This document shows, one piece after another, positions 33,453 through 42,883 of a DNA stretch of 64,000 bases. The stretch is taken from positions 1 to 64,000 of the forward strand of contig NZ_CAMZOF010000010.1 of assembly GCF_947331435.1 (NCBI RefSeq), given 5' to 3'. Positions within the stretch are counted from its first letter, which is position 1. Each line of letters starts with the position of its first letter. Made by a program: the position numbers and the translations under genes. The stretch is from Pelagibius sp. Alg239-R121 (GTDB taxonomy: Bacteria; Pseudomonadota; Alphaproteobacteria; Kiloniellales; Kiloniellaceae). The notes below the pieces were generated by a model. It did no database searches and was not told where the DNA came from. It saw only the letters and a program-made list of their open reading frames with translations.

Positions 33453-34295
33453 ATGGCTAACATCACAGCCAATTCGATAACCGGCCGCTCCGGGGCGAAA
33501 ACCCGTAACGCGCAGGGCGGCAGCATGATTGACTTCGCTACCCTGTTCGGTGCCCTCGGCGCTTTCTCGGTGATTGCAGCCGCCATGACCCTGGGCGGGT
33601 CACCCGGCTCCTTTGTCGATGTTCCCGCCATGCTGATCGTGCTTGGCGGAACTTTCCTGGTCTCGTCGATTTCCTTTTCGGTCTCCGAAGTGGTACAGGC
33701 GCAACGCGTCATGCTGCGCGCCGTGCTCTACCACGTCATCGAGCCGGACGACGCGGCGCGGCGCGTGCTCTATCTTGCCGATCACGCCCGTAAGAAAGGC
33801 ATCCTGGCGCTGCAGAACAATCTGCTCGAACTCAAGAACGCGCCTTTCTTGTATCGCGCCACGATGATGGTCATCGACGGCATGCCGCCGGAGCAGGTCG
33901 AGAGCATCCTGATGCGCGAAGCCGACGCCATCCGGCAGCGCCACATCCGCTCCGCCGGTGTCTTGCGCCGGGCCGGCGAAGTGGCGCCCGCGATGGGCCT
34001 CATCGGCACCCTGGTCGGCCTGGTGCAGATGCTCGGCAACCTTGAAGACCCCTCGACCATCGGGCCGTCCATGGCGATTGCCCTGCTGACCACCTTCTAC
34101 GGCGCGGTGCTGGCCAACATGCTGTTTCTGCCGCTCGCCAACAAGCTCGACCGGAACTCCGACGCCGAAGCCATGATCAATCAGATCTATGCTATCGGCA
34201 TCGCATCGATCAGCCGCCAGGAAAATCCCCGGCGGCTGGAAGTCGAAATCAACACCATTCTGCCGCCCGCACGCCGGGTTGCCTACTTCGATTAA
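33453..34295 (+). CDS. MotA/TolQ/ExbB-family proton channel protein (MotA-like)
   Basis: A 280-aa membrane protein. Hydrophobic segments fall at about 29-50 (ATLFGALGAFSVIAAAMTLGG), 55-75, 165-190 and 200-222. PAMGLIGTLVGLVQMLGNLEDPSTIGPSMAIALLTTFYGAVLANMLFLPLANKL is the MotA/PomA signature region. So it is a stator subunit that carries ions to drive rotation. The MotA family normally starts at MIDFATLF; here that is residue 25 (ATG 33525), so the 24-residue extension may be untranslated. No MotB-type partner is in the window. Confidence 0.88.
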   Translation: MANITANSITGRSGAKTRNAQGGSMIDFATLFGALGAFSVIAAAMTLGGSPGSFVDVPAMLIVLGGTFLVSSISFSVSEVVQAQRVMLRAVLYHVIEPDDAARRVLYLADHARKKGILALQNNLLELKNAPFLYRATMMVIDGMPPEQVESILMREADAIRQRHIRSAGVLRRAGEVAPAMGLIGTLVGLVQMLGNLEDPSTIGPSMAIALLTTFYGAVLANMLFLPLANKLDRNSDAEAMINQIYAIGIASISRQENPRRLEVEINTILPPARRVAYFD

Positions 34296-34315
34296 AGGGA
34301 CTTGGAGAGAATATC

Positions 34316-35701
34316 ATGAGACTCCTCATCGTCGGATCACTCGAGGGTCATATCGTCACCGCAGGCAAGATTGCGCTGGACCGCGGCGCAAAGGTCGCGA
34401 ACGTCGATGGCATCGATGCGGCCCTGGACGCACTGCGGTCCGGTCAGGGGTCAGACCTCCTGATGGTCGACGTCGACCTGGACATCAGCCGGCTCTGCGA
34501 AAGCCTCGAGGCCGAGCGCATCTCCGTACCGGTCGTCGCCTGCGGGATCGGCACCTCCTCGGCGCGTGCCGTGGACGCCATCAAGGCCGGCGCAAAGGAA
34601 TACATCCCCCTGCCCCCTGACGCGGAACTGATTGCCGCCGTTCTGGCCGCCGTCACCGAGGAGACTTCCTCTCTCGTCTTCCGTGATCCGGCCATGAACG
34701 GTGTCTTGCGGCTGGCCGAACAGGTCGCCCCTTCCGACGCCAGCGTCCTGATCACCGGCGAATCAGGTACGGGTAAGGAGATCATGGCGCGTTACCTTCA
34801 TACCAAGTCCCGGAGGTCGAAGGCGCAATTCATCTCCGTCAACTGCGCGGCCATTCCCGAGAACCTGCTTGAATCTGAACTTTTCGGCCACGAGAAAGGC
34901 GCTTTTACCGGCGCGGTCACCCGCCGGGTCGGTAAGTTCGAAGAAGCCAGCGGCGGCACGCTGTTGCTGGACGAGATTTCGGAGATGCACCCCCGCCTGC
35001 AGGCAAAGTTGCTGCGCGCCGTGCAGGAGCGCGAAATCGACCGGGTCGGCGGCGGTCAGCCGATCAAGGTGGATATCCGCCTGCTCGCCACCTCGAACCG
35101 CAATCTGGAAGATGAAGTCAGGCAGGGCAACTTTCGAGAGGATCTCTATTTCCGCTTGAATGTGGTCAATATCGCCTTGCCGGCACTGCGCGAACGCCCC
35201 AAGGACATTGAGGTTCTATCCGATCACTTCATCGCCAAGTATGCCGATGCCAATGGAGTTCCCACACCGCCGATAAGTCATGAAGCACGCCAAATCCTGT
35301 TGAACCATCACTGGCGGGGCAACGTGCGCGAACTGGAGAACACCATGCACCGCGCCGTGCTGCTTGCACGCGACGGACAGGTGACCGAAGAGTCGATTAT
35401 GCTCACGGGTGAAATGCTGGTGCCTGAGGGCCACGAGACAACCTCAAACGGCACAGCACAGGCCCCGGCGGCTGCGTCCGCTTCAAAACCGCACGACGCC
35501 AGTGAGCTGGTGGGCCGGACGGTTGCGGATGTCGAGCGCGATCTGATCCTCGACACGCTGCAGCACTGCCTCGGAAACCGGACGCATGCGGCAAACATCC
35601 TGGGCATCTCAATCCGGACCTTGCGCAACAAGCTGAAGCTTTACAGCCAGGAAGGTTTGCCCATCCCCATGCCGGGTGAAGCCGAACGGTCGATGGCCTG
35701 A
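34316..35701 (+). CDS. flbD: Sigma-54-dependent activator FlbD
   Basis: A 461-aa enhancer-binding protein of the NtrC class. The N-terminal receiver-like domain (1-115) lacks the acidic pair seen in true receivers (IVGSLEG where DD would be), as in FlbD. The AAA+ domain has Walker A GESGTGKE (148-155), the sigma-54-contacting GAFTGA (195-200) and Walker B GGTLLLDEISEM. The C-terminal Fis-like helix-turn-helix is at about 420-445 (LGNRTHAANILGISIRTLRNKLKLY). In Caulobacter FlbD activates late flagellar genes and represses fliF. The gene end is part of a tandem repeat. Confidence 0.93.
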   Translation: MRLLIVGSLEGHIVTAGKIALDRGAKVANVDGIDAALDALRSGQGSDLLMVDVDLDISRLCESLEAERISVPVVACGIGTSSARAVDAIKAGAKEYIPLPPDAELIAAVLAAVTEETSSLVFRDPAMNGVLRLAEQVAPSDASVLITGESGTGKEIMARYLHTKSRRSKAQFISVNCAAIPENLLESELFGHEKGAFTGAVTRRVGKFEEASGGTLLLDEISEMHPRLQAKLLRAVQEREIDRVGGGQPIKVDIRLLATSNRNLEDEVRQGNFREDLYFRLNVVNIALPALRERPKDIEVLSDHFIAKYADANGVPTPPISHEARQILLNHHWRGNVRELENTMHRAVLLARDGQVTEESIMLTGEMLVPEGHETTSNGTAQAPAAASASKPHDASELVGRTVADVERDLILDTLQHCLGNRTHAANILGISIRTLRNKLKLYSQEGLPIPMPGEAERSMA

Positions 35702-35758
35702 ACAATTGATGGCCTGTGTAATTCGATGGCCTGAGTAATTCTATGGCCTGAGTAAGTA
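35692..35758. repeat. 16-17-bp tandem repeat spanning the flbD stop
   Basis: Four imperfect copies of GATGGCCTGAGTAATTC lie head to tail. The first copy contains the last flbD codons and stop (ATG GCC TGA); the others continue into the flhA upstream gap. Copies start near 35692, 35708, 35725 and 35742. Confidence 0.9.
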
Positions 35759-35817
35759 AGAGCGGTATCGATTGGGGATCGTTGGTCGAACGCCCCGATA
35801 TAAGACTGGATTAGTTT

Positions 35818-37935
35818 ATGTCCGACACGAGCACATCCGGCGACGCCCAAGGCAATGCGTCCCGGGAGTCGTTCAATTCAGCACTGGACTTTTTAAGGCG
35901 CGGCGACATCGCTCTTGCGCTCGGCGTTGTCTGCATCCTGGTGGTCCTGATCCTGCCGATGCCCGCCTGGCTGCTGGACGTTGCGCTCGCCCTCTCGATG
36001 ACTCTGTCGGTTCTGATCCTGATGACGGCGCTCTTTATCAGCCGCCCCCTGGATTTCAGCTCCTTTCCGACCGTCCTGCTAATCGCGACCATGCTGCGAC
36101 TTTCGCTGAATCTGGCTTCGACGCGGCTGATTCTAGCCAATGGCCACGAGGGCACCTCGGCCGCCGGCAAGGTTATCGAGGCATTCGGTGGCTTTGTGAT
36201 GAGCGGCAACTTCGTGATCGGGATCATCGTCTTCTCGATCCTCGTGATCGTGAACTTCATCGTCATCACCAAGGGTTCAGGACGTATCGCGGAGGTCTCC
36301 GCCCGTTTCAGCCTGGACGCCATGCCCGGCAAACAGATGGCGATCGATGCCGATCTTTCGGCAGGACTGATCGATGAAACCGCGGCCCGCGACCGGCGCA
36401 AAACACTGGAAGACGAAAGCAACTTTTTCGGCTCCATGGATGGCGCCGCCAAGTTTGTACGCGGCGACGCAATCGCCGGCCTTCTGATCACCTTCATCAA
36501 CGTCATCGGCGGGATCATCATCGGTGTGGCCCAGATGGATCTGGATTTCGGTCAAGCCGCCGAAGCCTATACCATGCTGACCGTCGGCGATGGTCTGGTC
36601 AGCCAGATTCCCGCCATCATCGTCTCAACCGCCGCCGGTATTCTGGTGTCCCAGACCACCCAGACCGGATCCGCCGACAAGGCCGTGTTCGGACAGCTTG
36701 GCGGCTATCCCCGCGCCTTGGGCCTATCGTCCTTTCTGATGGTTGCTCTCGCGCTGCTGCCCGGCATTCCAGCTGTACCCTTCCTTGTCATCGCAGCGGC
36801 CACCGGAGGGCTCGCGTGGAAATCCAACCGGAAAATCGACACCGCCGAACAGGAAGTCGTCGCGGCGGACAAAGCCAAGGCCGAGGCCGTTCCGGTCGCC
36901 GAAGAGCCGATCTCCAATTCACTGCAAATCGACAATCTGCGTCTTGAGCTGGGATATGGCCTGCTGCCGTTGATCAATGGCCAGGGCGGTCAGCGCCTGA
37001 CCGACCAGATTAAGGCGCTTCGCCGGCAGATGGCGCAGGACCTGGGCTTTGTGCTGCCATCGGTGCGCATCCAGGACAACCTGCAACTGCCCGCAAACAG
37101 CTATGTGATCCGCGTAAAGGAAATCGAAGCCGGTACCGGCGAGCTGCGGCCAAACAGCCTCTTGATCATGGATCCACGCGGCGAAACCATCACCCTGCCC
37201 GGCGAAGACACGATCGAGCCGACTTTCGGCCTGCCGGCCAAATGGGTCGACGAAGCCAGCCGGGAGGAAGCGCTGTTCCGCGGCTACACGGTCGTCGATC
37301 CGCCGACCGTCGTGACCACGCACCTGACCGAAGTGGTCAAGGACAACGTCGCCGAATTGATGTCCTACGCTGAAAGCCAGAAGCTGATGGACGAGCTGGA
37401 TCAGGATCAGCAGAAGCTGATCTCAGATATGATCCCGTCGCAAATATCCGTCGGCGGTGTGCAGCGGGTACTGCAGAACCTGCTCAACGAACGGGTTTCG
37501 ATCCGCGATCTGCCGACCATTCTGGAGGGCGTTTCCGAAGCCTGCGGATACACGCGCAATGTCACCGCCATCACAGAACATGTGCGTGCTCGTCTCGCGC
37601 GGCAGATCTCCAATGCGCAGGTCAACGAGAGCGGCTTCATCCCGATGGTCACCCTGACGCCCAATTGGGAGCAGGCCTTTGCCGATGCGATCATCGGCGA
37701 CGGCGAAGAGCGGCAACTGTCCATGGCGCCGTCAAAGCTGCAGGAATTCATCGGCGAAGTCCGCAAGACCTTCGAACAGCACGCCATGATGGGGGAAACC
37801 CCCGTGCTGATGACCAGTCCCGGCATTCGGCCTTACGTTCGATCGATCGTGGAACGTTTTCGTCCCTCGACCGTTGTTCTTTCACAAAACGAAGTTCACC
37901 CCAAGGCCAAGATTAAGACTCTTGGTCAGCTCTAG
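35818..37935 (+). CDS. flhA: Flagellar export-gate protein FlhA
   Basis: A 705-aa integral membrane protein. The N-terminal half has about eight transmembrane segments, including the conserved cytoplasmic loop with DAMPGKQMAIDADLSAGLIDE (about residues 161-181, FHIPEP family). The C-terminal cytoplasmic domain (about 350-705) forms the nonameric ring that binds chaperone-cargo. The upstream gap holds the flbD tandem repeats. It is followed, 89 bases later, by flhF. Confidence 0.96.
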   Translation: MSDTSTSGDAQGNASRESFNSALDFLRRGDIALALGVVCILVVLILPMPAWLLDVALALSMTLSVLILMTALFISRPLDFSSFPTVLLIATMLRLSLNLASTRLILANGHEGTSAAGKVIEAFGGFVMSGNFVIGIIVFSILVIVNFIVITKGSGRIAEVSARFSLDAMPGKQMAIDADLSAGLIDETAARDRRKTLEDESNFFGSMDGAAKFVRGDAIAGLLITFINVIGGIIIGVAQMDLDFGQAAEAYTMLTVGDGLVSQIPAIIVSTAAGILVSQTTQTGSADKAVFGQLGGYPRALGLSSFLMVALALLPGIPAVPFLVIAAATGGLAWKSNRKIDTAEQEVVAADKAKAEAVPVAEEPISNSLQIDNLRLELGYGLLPLINGQGGQRLTDQIKALRRQMAQDLGFVLPSVRIQDNLQLPANSYVIRVKEIEAGTGELRPNSLLIMDPRGETITLPGEDTIEPTFGLPAKWVDEASREEALFRGYTVVDPPTVVTTHLTEVVKDNVAELMSYAESQKLMDELDQDQQKLISDMIPSQISVGGVQRVLQNLLNERVSIRDLPTILEGVSEACGYTRNVTAITEHVRARLARQISNAQVNESGFIPMVTLTPNWEQAFADAIIGDGEERQLSMAPSKLQEFIGEVRKTFEQHAMMGETPVLMTSPGIRPYVRSIVERFRPSTVVLSQNEVHPKAKIKTLGQL

Positions 37936-38024
37936 ATATGGTTTGTTGCGTGTGATTTGGAAGTTTTTGATACATCGGCACGGCGTGACTTTCGCGCCAC
38001 TATCTGCAGGAGGCAATAGGTCCT

Positions 38025-39002
38025 ATGCGACTTAGAAGCTTCACTGCCGATACCTTGCCCGACGCCATGCATCTGGTGCGTGAGACCCTTGGCCTGGACG
38101 CCGTCATTCTGTCCACCGAGGAGCTCGGCGACGAGCTGGGAGTCAAAATTACGGCTGGGCTGGACGACGATCTCGATGACGAGCTCGATCTCCAGGCTCC
38201 GGAGGAACTTGTCGAAGCAGTTGACGATATCGCCGAGGTTCTGGATTTTCACCAGGTCCCCGCGCCGCTCGCCAACCGCCTGATGAGTAACGCATCGGGA
38301 CTGACCGCCGCGGACAATGTGATGGCCCTCGCCGGCGCCCTCGACGGGGCCTTCGACTTTGCACCACTTCCGACGGCCGCCAGCAAACGGCCGGTTATGA
38401 TCATCGGCCCCAGTGGTGCGGGCAAAACAGCGACAGCGGCAAAGCTCTGCGCGCGGGTCCGACTTGCCGGGAGCGAAGCAAACATGATCACCATGGATGC
38501 CGAGAAGGCCGGCGGCATGTCTCAGGCTGAGACCTTTGCGGCAGCGCTGGAAGTCTCCCTGCAACGTGCCGACGAAAGCGGGCAGTTAAAAGACCTCGTC
38601 GCCAATGTGCCGGCGGGCCAGCTGACGGTCATCGATACGCCGGGCATCTCGCCCTACGACGAAGCCGCGCTGCAAAACCTCCGGGACACGGCCGAAACCA
38701 TCGGTGCGCAAACCATTCTCGTGATGCCATCCGGCGGCGACTGTTACGAACAGGCTGAATCAGCTCTCGCCTTTCGCGACACGGGCACCCGCTACCTGAT
38801 CATGACACGGCTGGATTCCAGCCGCCGTTACGGCGGATTGCTTTGTGCCGCACACGCTGGTCGCTTCAGCCTGATGGGAGTCGGAATCTCGGCGCAGATC
38901 GGTGCCGGGCTTGCACCGATCAATCCGGTTTCGCTGGCACGCCTGCTTCAACCTGCAAAAAATACACAAGAGCATCTGTCGCTCGTTTTGGGAACGCTTT
39001 GA
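38025..39002 (+). CDS. flhF: Flagellar placement GTPase FlhF
   Basis: A 325-aa SRP-type GTPase that helps set the place and number of flagella. The N-terminal B domain is acidic. The P-loop is IIGPSGAGKTATAAKL (126-141), DTPG is at about 205-208 and the specificity motif TRLDSSRRYGG is near residue 263. The protein is short relative to FlhF of gammaproteobacteria (about 450 aa), mainly in the linker. AGGAGGC precedes the ATG. It lies two bases before flhG. Confidence 0.9.
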   Translation: MRLRSFTADTLPDAMHLVRETLGLDAVILSTEELGDELGVKITAGLDDDLDDELDLQAPEELVEAVDDIAEVLDFHQVPAPLANRLMSNASGLTAADNVMALAGALDGAFDFAPLPTAASKRPVMIIGPSGAGKTATAAKLCARVRLAGSEANMITMDAEKAGGMSQAETFAAALEVSLQRADESGQLKDLVANVPAGQLTVIDTPGISPYDEAALQNLRDTAETIGAQTILVMPSGGDCYEQAESALAFRDTGTRYLIMTRLDSSRRYGGLLCAAHAGRFSLMGVGISAQIGAGLAPINPVSLARLLQPAKNTQEHLSLVLGTL

Positions 39003-39004
39003 TA

Positions 39005-39787
39005 ATGGAAGTTTCAAACGCTATGGCCGCCGACAGCAAATCGTCCGCGAACATCGTCGCGGTTGCATCAGGCAAAGGCGGTGTCGGCAAAACCTGGCTG
39101 TCGGTTTCGCTTTCACAGGCGTTGGCAAATTCGGGTCAGGCGACGATGCTGTTCGACGGCGACCTGGGCCTCGCAAACGTCGACATCCAACTCGACCTCG
39201 CGCCGGAACGTGACCTGGGCGGTGTCATCGCCGGGCGTTATGGCCTGGAAGCCGCAAAGGTGCGTTATGACGTGGGCGGCTTCGATGTCATCGCCGGGCG
39301 CTCAGGATCAGGTAATTTGGCAAATCTGCCCAGCAACCGGCTCGGCGGTTTGATCTCGGATCTGGTAACCCTCTCCTCGGATTACGGTCATGTCATTCTC
39401 GACCTGGGCGCGGGGATCGAGCGGACGGTCCGTCAGTTCGCTGCCCTCGCCGGGACCTGTCTGGTCGTGACGAATGACGAACCAACATCACTGACCGACG
39501 CCTATGCCTTCATCAAACTAACGAGACGGCAGTTTCCCGGCATGGATCTGCGGGTGGTTGTTAATATGGCCGAAAGCGTTCAGGAGGGTCAGCGTACCTA
39601 CGGCACGATTCGCAAAGCCTGCGAATCCTTCCTGAAATTCACACCGCCGCTGGCCGGCATCATCCGCCGCGACAGCTCGGTAAAGGACAGTATCAGGCAC
39701 CAGACTCCCTTGCTCACCCGGCACCCGAATTCAAAGGCGGCCGAGGACATCGAAGCCCTGGCAAGGCGCCTGACCAAGGGTCCATGA
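39005..39787 (+). CDS. flhG: Flagellar number ATPase FlhG (MinD-like)
   Basis: A 260-aa MinD/ParA-type ATPase. The deviant Walker A is ASGKGGVGKT (21-30), and DLGAGIERTV is the switch-like region. The protein lacks the N-terminal DQAxxLR motif that activates FlhF. Its C-terminal amphipathic membrane helix is only weakly apparent. It starts at ATG 39005, right after the flhF stop, and overlaps the next gene by ATGA, so all three are coupled. Confidence 0.88.
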   Translation: MEVSNAMAADSKSSANIVAVASGKGGVGKTWLSVSLSQALANSGQATMLFDGDLGLANVDIQLDLAPERDLGGVIAGRYGLEAAKVRYDVGGFDVIAGRSGSGNLANLPSNRLGGLISDLVTLSSDYGHVILDLGAGIERTVRQFAALAGTCLVVTNDEPTSLTDAYAFIKLTRRQFPGMDLRVVVNMAESVQEGQRTYGTIRKACESFLKFTPPLAGIIRRDSSVKDSIRHQTPLLTRHPNSKAAEDIEALARRLTKGP

Positions 39788-41475
39788 GCGGCGTCTCCGC
39801 CCCTCCTCCACCGCCTTTGCCATCCGCGGCATCAGCGTCCTCTCCGGCGGTTGCAGGACCCTCTGCGCCAGCAGCGGCGACGACGCCTGTTCCACAGGGC
39901 AGTCCATCTGTGCAGCCGGTGCTGGCTCCAATCGCCACCGCACCCGAAATTCTCGCTACTCTGCCCAAGGGTACCGTTCTATCGGGCTCGGTCCTTGCTG
40001 CCGAACAGAGTGCCGGTCTCCAGGTTCTGACCAAGTACGGCACGATCGAGCTGGATGCCAAGCTTGCCTTGGTGGCCGGTACCAAGGTTGCTCTTCAGCT
40101 CCGCGAAGGTGGCCAACTTCATCTCCAGATCATCAGGTCCGACGCAGCGGCAGCGCCACCTGAAGGCACGGCCAAGGCGCTCGCAGATGCTGCGATCCGG
40201 CTTCCAAACCAGGTCCTTACCGCGACGCTGGAATCAGCGGTTCTGGCGAATCTCTCTAAAGGTGAAGCAGGCGCTGCTTCCGGCGCAGCTCCAGTCGGGT
40301 TCAACGCTTCCAGCGGCAACTTGACGGGCGTGCATTCCCAGGGCCTCGGAACCGCCGCGCTTGCGCAATTACCACCGGCCTTGCGTCATCTCGCCGTCGG
40401 CACGCAGTTCCAGATCCAGATCACCGCGATCAACACAAACACTTCAACCAAAGCAGTTGGAGCTGGTCAGCAAGCTGTTGTGTCAGGCGGCCCATCCGTG
40501 CAACCGGCCGCAGCATCGCCCGCCCCGCCATCGACTTCTGGCTCACCTTCCCGTGCCGCGTCTGCATCTTCTGCCCCACAGGCGGCCTCGACCAGCGATC
40601 CGATCGTCGCAGGCAGCGTCGTTGCCTCCGCCGCCAAAGGCAAACCTGTGATCCAGACCAGCTTTGGCATCATATCTTTGAGCGAACCGCTGCAACTGCC
40701 TTTGGGCGCGCGGGTCCGCATTCATGTTCTCTCAAACAGTCTGCCGCAGTTCTTGCAGGGGGCGCTGCCCATGACAGATCCCATGGCACAGCGGCTGACC
40801 GACTTTTCGGCTGCCTGGCCAAGCCTGAACGACTTGGCGAAGCAAAACCAAGAAGGCCGCATCCCCAGCGCGTTGGCTTCCCAGATTATGCAGCGGGTCC
40901 CCACTGCCGGTCCGAATTTGAGCGCTAATATCCTCTTCCTGATGTCAGCGCTCAACGCAGGTCAGCTGAGCGGTTGGCTTGGACGCCCGGCTCTTGATCA
41001 AATGCAGCGCGACGGCCACGGAGATCTCGCGGCACGCCTCGACAACGAGTTGTCACAGGTCGGAAGGGTCGCGGAGATTAATACGGGCGAGTGGCGCACG
41101 CTCATTCTGCCGTTCCTGGATGACGGGCAGATACGCCAGCTGAGGCTGTTTATCCGGCGCCGGGACGAAGATGCAGAGGGAGACAGCGAGGCTCAGTCCA
41201 GCCCCGATGCGACACGTTTTCTCCTAGAGATCGAGCTATCCAAATTGGGAGATCTGCAACTGGACGGTCTCATCCGCTCAAAGCTTTTTGATTTAATCCT
41301 GCGGACCCGTCAGCCGTTTTCCCATGCGATGCGCGAAGAGATCATCAGGATCTTCAACGAGTCTAATCACAGCCTCGGCCTGGCCGGACAGATTCTCTTC
41401 GAAGCATCGGACCAATGGCGCTCAACGACTGAAGCAGACGCGGAACTTCAGGACCCGCCGAACCTGTTGATCTAG
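39784..41475 (+). CDS. Pro/Ala-rich protein with possible FliK-like C-terminus
   Basis: A 563-aa protein I do not recognise by name. Residues 1-45 and 215-260 are Pro/Ala/Ser-rich. Between them and after residue 270 lie blocks resembling beta-barrel modules (GSVLAAEQSAGLQVLTKYGTIEL). The C-terminal part (about 440-555) has FLLEIELSKLGDLQLDGLIRSKLFDLIL, which matches the layout of the FliK hook domain (LELSPPELGxVxVxL). It overlaps flhG by ATGA and closes the operon. It may be a second, divergent FliK or an export-linked factor. Confidence 0.6.
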   Translation: MSGVSAPPPPPLPSAASASSPAVAGPSAPAAATTPVPQGSPSVQPVLAPIATAPEILATLPKGTVLSGSVLAAEQSAGLQVLTKYGTIELDAKLALVAGTKVALQLREGGQLHLQIIRSDAAAAPPEGTAKALADAAIRLPNQVLTATLESAVLANLSKGEAGAASGAAPVGFNASSGNLTGVHSQGLGTAALAQLPPALRHLAVGTQFQIQITAINTNTSTKAVGAGQQAVVSGGPSVQPAAASPAPPSTSGSPSRAASASSAPQAASTSDPIVAGSVVASAAKGKPVIQTSFGIISLSEPLQLPLGARVRIHVLSNSLPQFLQGALPMTDPMAQRLTDFSAAWPSLNDLAKQNQEGRIPSALASQIMQRVPTAGPNLSANILFLMSALNAGQLSGWLGRPALDQMQRDGHGDLAARLDNELSQVGRVAEINTGEWRTLILPFLDDGQIRQLRLFIRRRDEDAEGDSEAQSSPDATRFLLEIELSKLGDLQLDGLIRSKLFDLILRTRQPFSHAMREEIIRIFNESNHSLGLAGQILFEASDQWRSTTEADAELQDPPNLLI

Positions 41476-41556
41476 CGAGCAATCGTTCTTGAGGGATTCG
41501 CGCATTTCACAACTGCAGTGAAAAACGATCAGACGCTAGCAGCAGAAAAACGTTTC

Positions 41557-42657
41557 TTATCCGTTGGCAGCGCGTGCCAGTGAAACCTCGGGCACGGCAA
41601 CTTTGCCAAGCCCCATGCGATGGCCGTCGTAACTGCCACCGAGGATCGGTTTCCAGAAGTCGGGGTTTTCCAGGTACCAGTCGATCGTCTGTTCAATCCC
41701 CGCATCGAATTCCATTTCCGGCTTCCAGCCAAGACACGTTTTTAGCTTGGTCGCGTCCAGCGCATAGCGGCGGTCATGACCCGGTCGGTCGGCCACGAAG
41801 GAAATCAGTTCCTCGTGCGGCGCGCCGCCGGTCAGCGGCTTACGACGATCCAAGGCAGCGCAGATTTTGCGTACGATATCCAAGTTAGACGCCAAGTTGT
41901 CGCCGGCCACATTGTAGGTTTCGCCAGTTTTGCCTGTCTCGAGAACAGACAGAACCGCCCGGCAATGATCTTCCACATGAAGCCAATCGCGTACGTTTTC
42001 GCCGTCGCCGTAGACCGGCAAGGGCTCTTCCCGCACCGCCTTTACGATCATCAAGGGAATCAGCTTCTCCGGAAACTGCATCGGTCCGTAATTGTTTGTG
42101 GCGACTGTAACAAGCGTCGGCAGGCCGTAGGTCGTATGATAGGCGCGTACCAGATGATCGGCAGCGGCCTTGCTGGCAGAATATGGCGAGTTCGGGCGAT
42201 AGCGGCTGTTCTCGGTCGCCGCTTCACCTTCGATCGAACCGAACACTTCGTCGGTCGAGATCTGCAAGAACCGGAAGCTTCGACTTTCATTATCCGCAAG
42301 ACCAGCCTGATAGTGAACCGCCGCATCCAGCAAGTTCTGCACGCCGACGACATTGGTCTGTACGAAGATCCCTGGATCATCGATCGAACGGTCGACGTGC
42401 GTTTCAGCCGCGAAGTTAATAATAGCCGAGGGTGCGTATTCACGCAGAAGGGTATCGACAATCTCTCGGCTTTCGATCCGCGCGTTGATGAAGTGATGCT
42501 CGGGATGCCGCAACAGATCATTCAGAACGAAGGGGCCGCCCGCGTAGGTAAGCGCATCCAGGTTCAATACGCGGTACCCAAGCTTGAGGGCGTGGCTGAC
42601 GAAGTTGCCACCGATGAACCCGGCACCGCCGGTTACGAGTATGCAGCCCTTATCCAT
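41557..42657 (-). CDS. rmlB: dTDP-glucose 4,6-dehydratase RmlB
   Basis: A 366-aa short-chain dehydrogenase-like enzyme that makes dTDP-4-keto-6-deoxyglucose, the branch point for dTDP-amino sugars. The NAD site is VTGGAGFIGGNF (8-19), the active-site TDEVFG is near 135-140, and YSASKAAADHLV contains the catalytic YxxxK. ATG 42657 follows GGTGGTG; a GTG start three codons earlier is also possible. It sits alone in a flagellar block between the FliK-like gene and fliJ, far from rmlA (5673). No terminator or operon partner is obvious. Confidence 0.96.
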   Translation of the reverse strand: MDKGCILVTGGAGFIGGNFVSHALKLGYRVLNLDALTYAGGPFVLNDLLRHPEHHFINARIESREIVDTLLREYAPSAIINFAAETHVDRSIDDPGIFVQTNVVGVQNLLDAAVHYQAGLADNESRSFRFLQISTDEVFGSIEGEAATENSRYRPNSPYSASKAAADHLVRAYHTTYGLPTLVTVATNNYGPMQFPEKLIPLMIVKAVREEPLPVYGDGENVRDWLHVEDHCRAVLSVLETGKTGETYNVAGDNLASNLDIVRKICAALDRRKPLTGGAPHEELISFVADRPGHDRRYALDATKLKTCLGWKPEMEFDAGIEQTIDWYLENPDFWKPILGGSYDGHRMGLGKVAVPEVSLARAANG

Positions 42658-42717
42658 TTTCACCACCGTAGTCTGATCGACATTTTGGTCGATCCTTGGG
42701 AAAACCCCGCCTGTGTT

Positions 42718-42729
42718 TCACAATTGTGA
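42718..42729. promoter_or_regulatory. Perfect palindrome upstream of rmlB
   Basis: TCACAATTGTGA is a perfect 12-base palindrome 61-72 bases before the rmlB ATG. It could be an operator. I do not know the binding protein. Confidence 0.4.
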
Positions 42730-42883
42730 CTAATAAAGATCACCGAATGCTGAAGGCCCGAGATTTCATAGTGTGCATTTTATGAACGCTTCGATCTGTG
42801 CCTGCCTTCAGGACCGGCGTCTATGATCGAGCTCAATGTCCAAGACAAAACTCGACGCCTATAATCAGGTTCGGCGCTTACGG

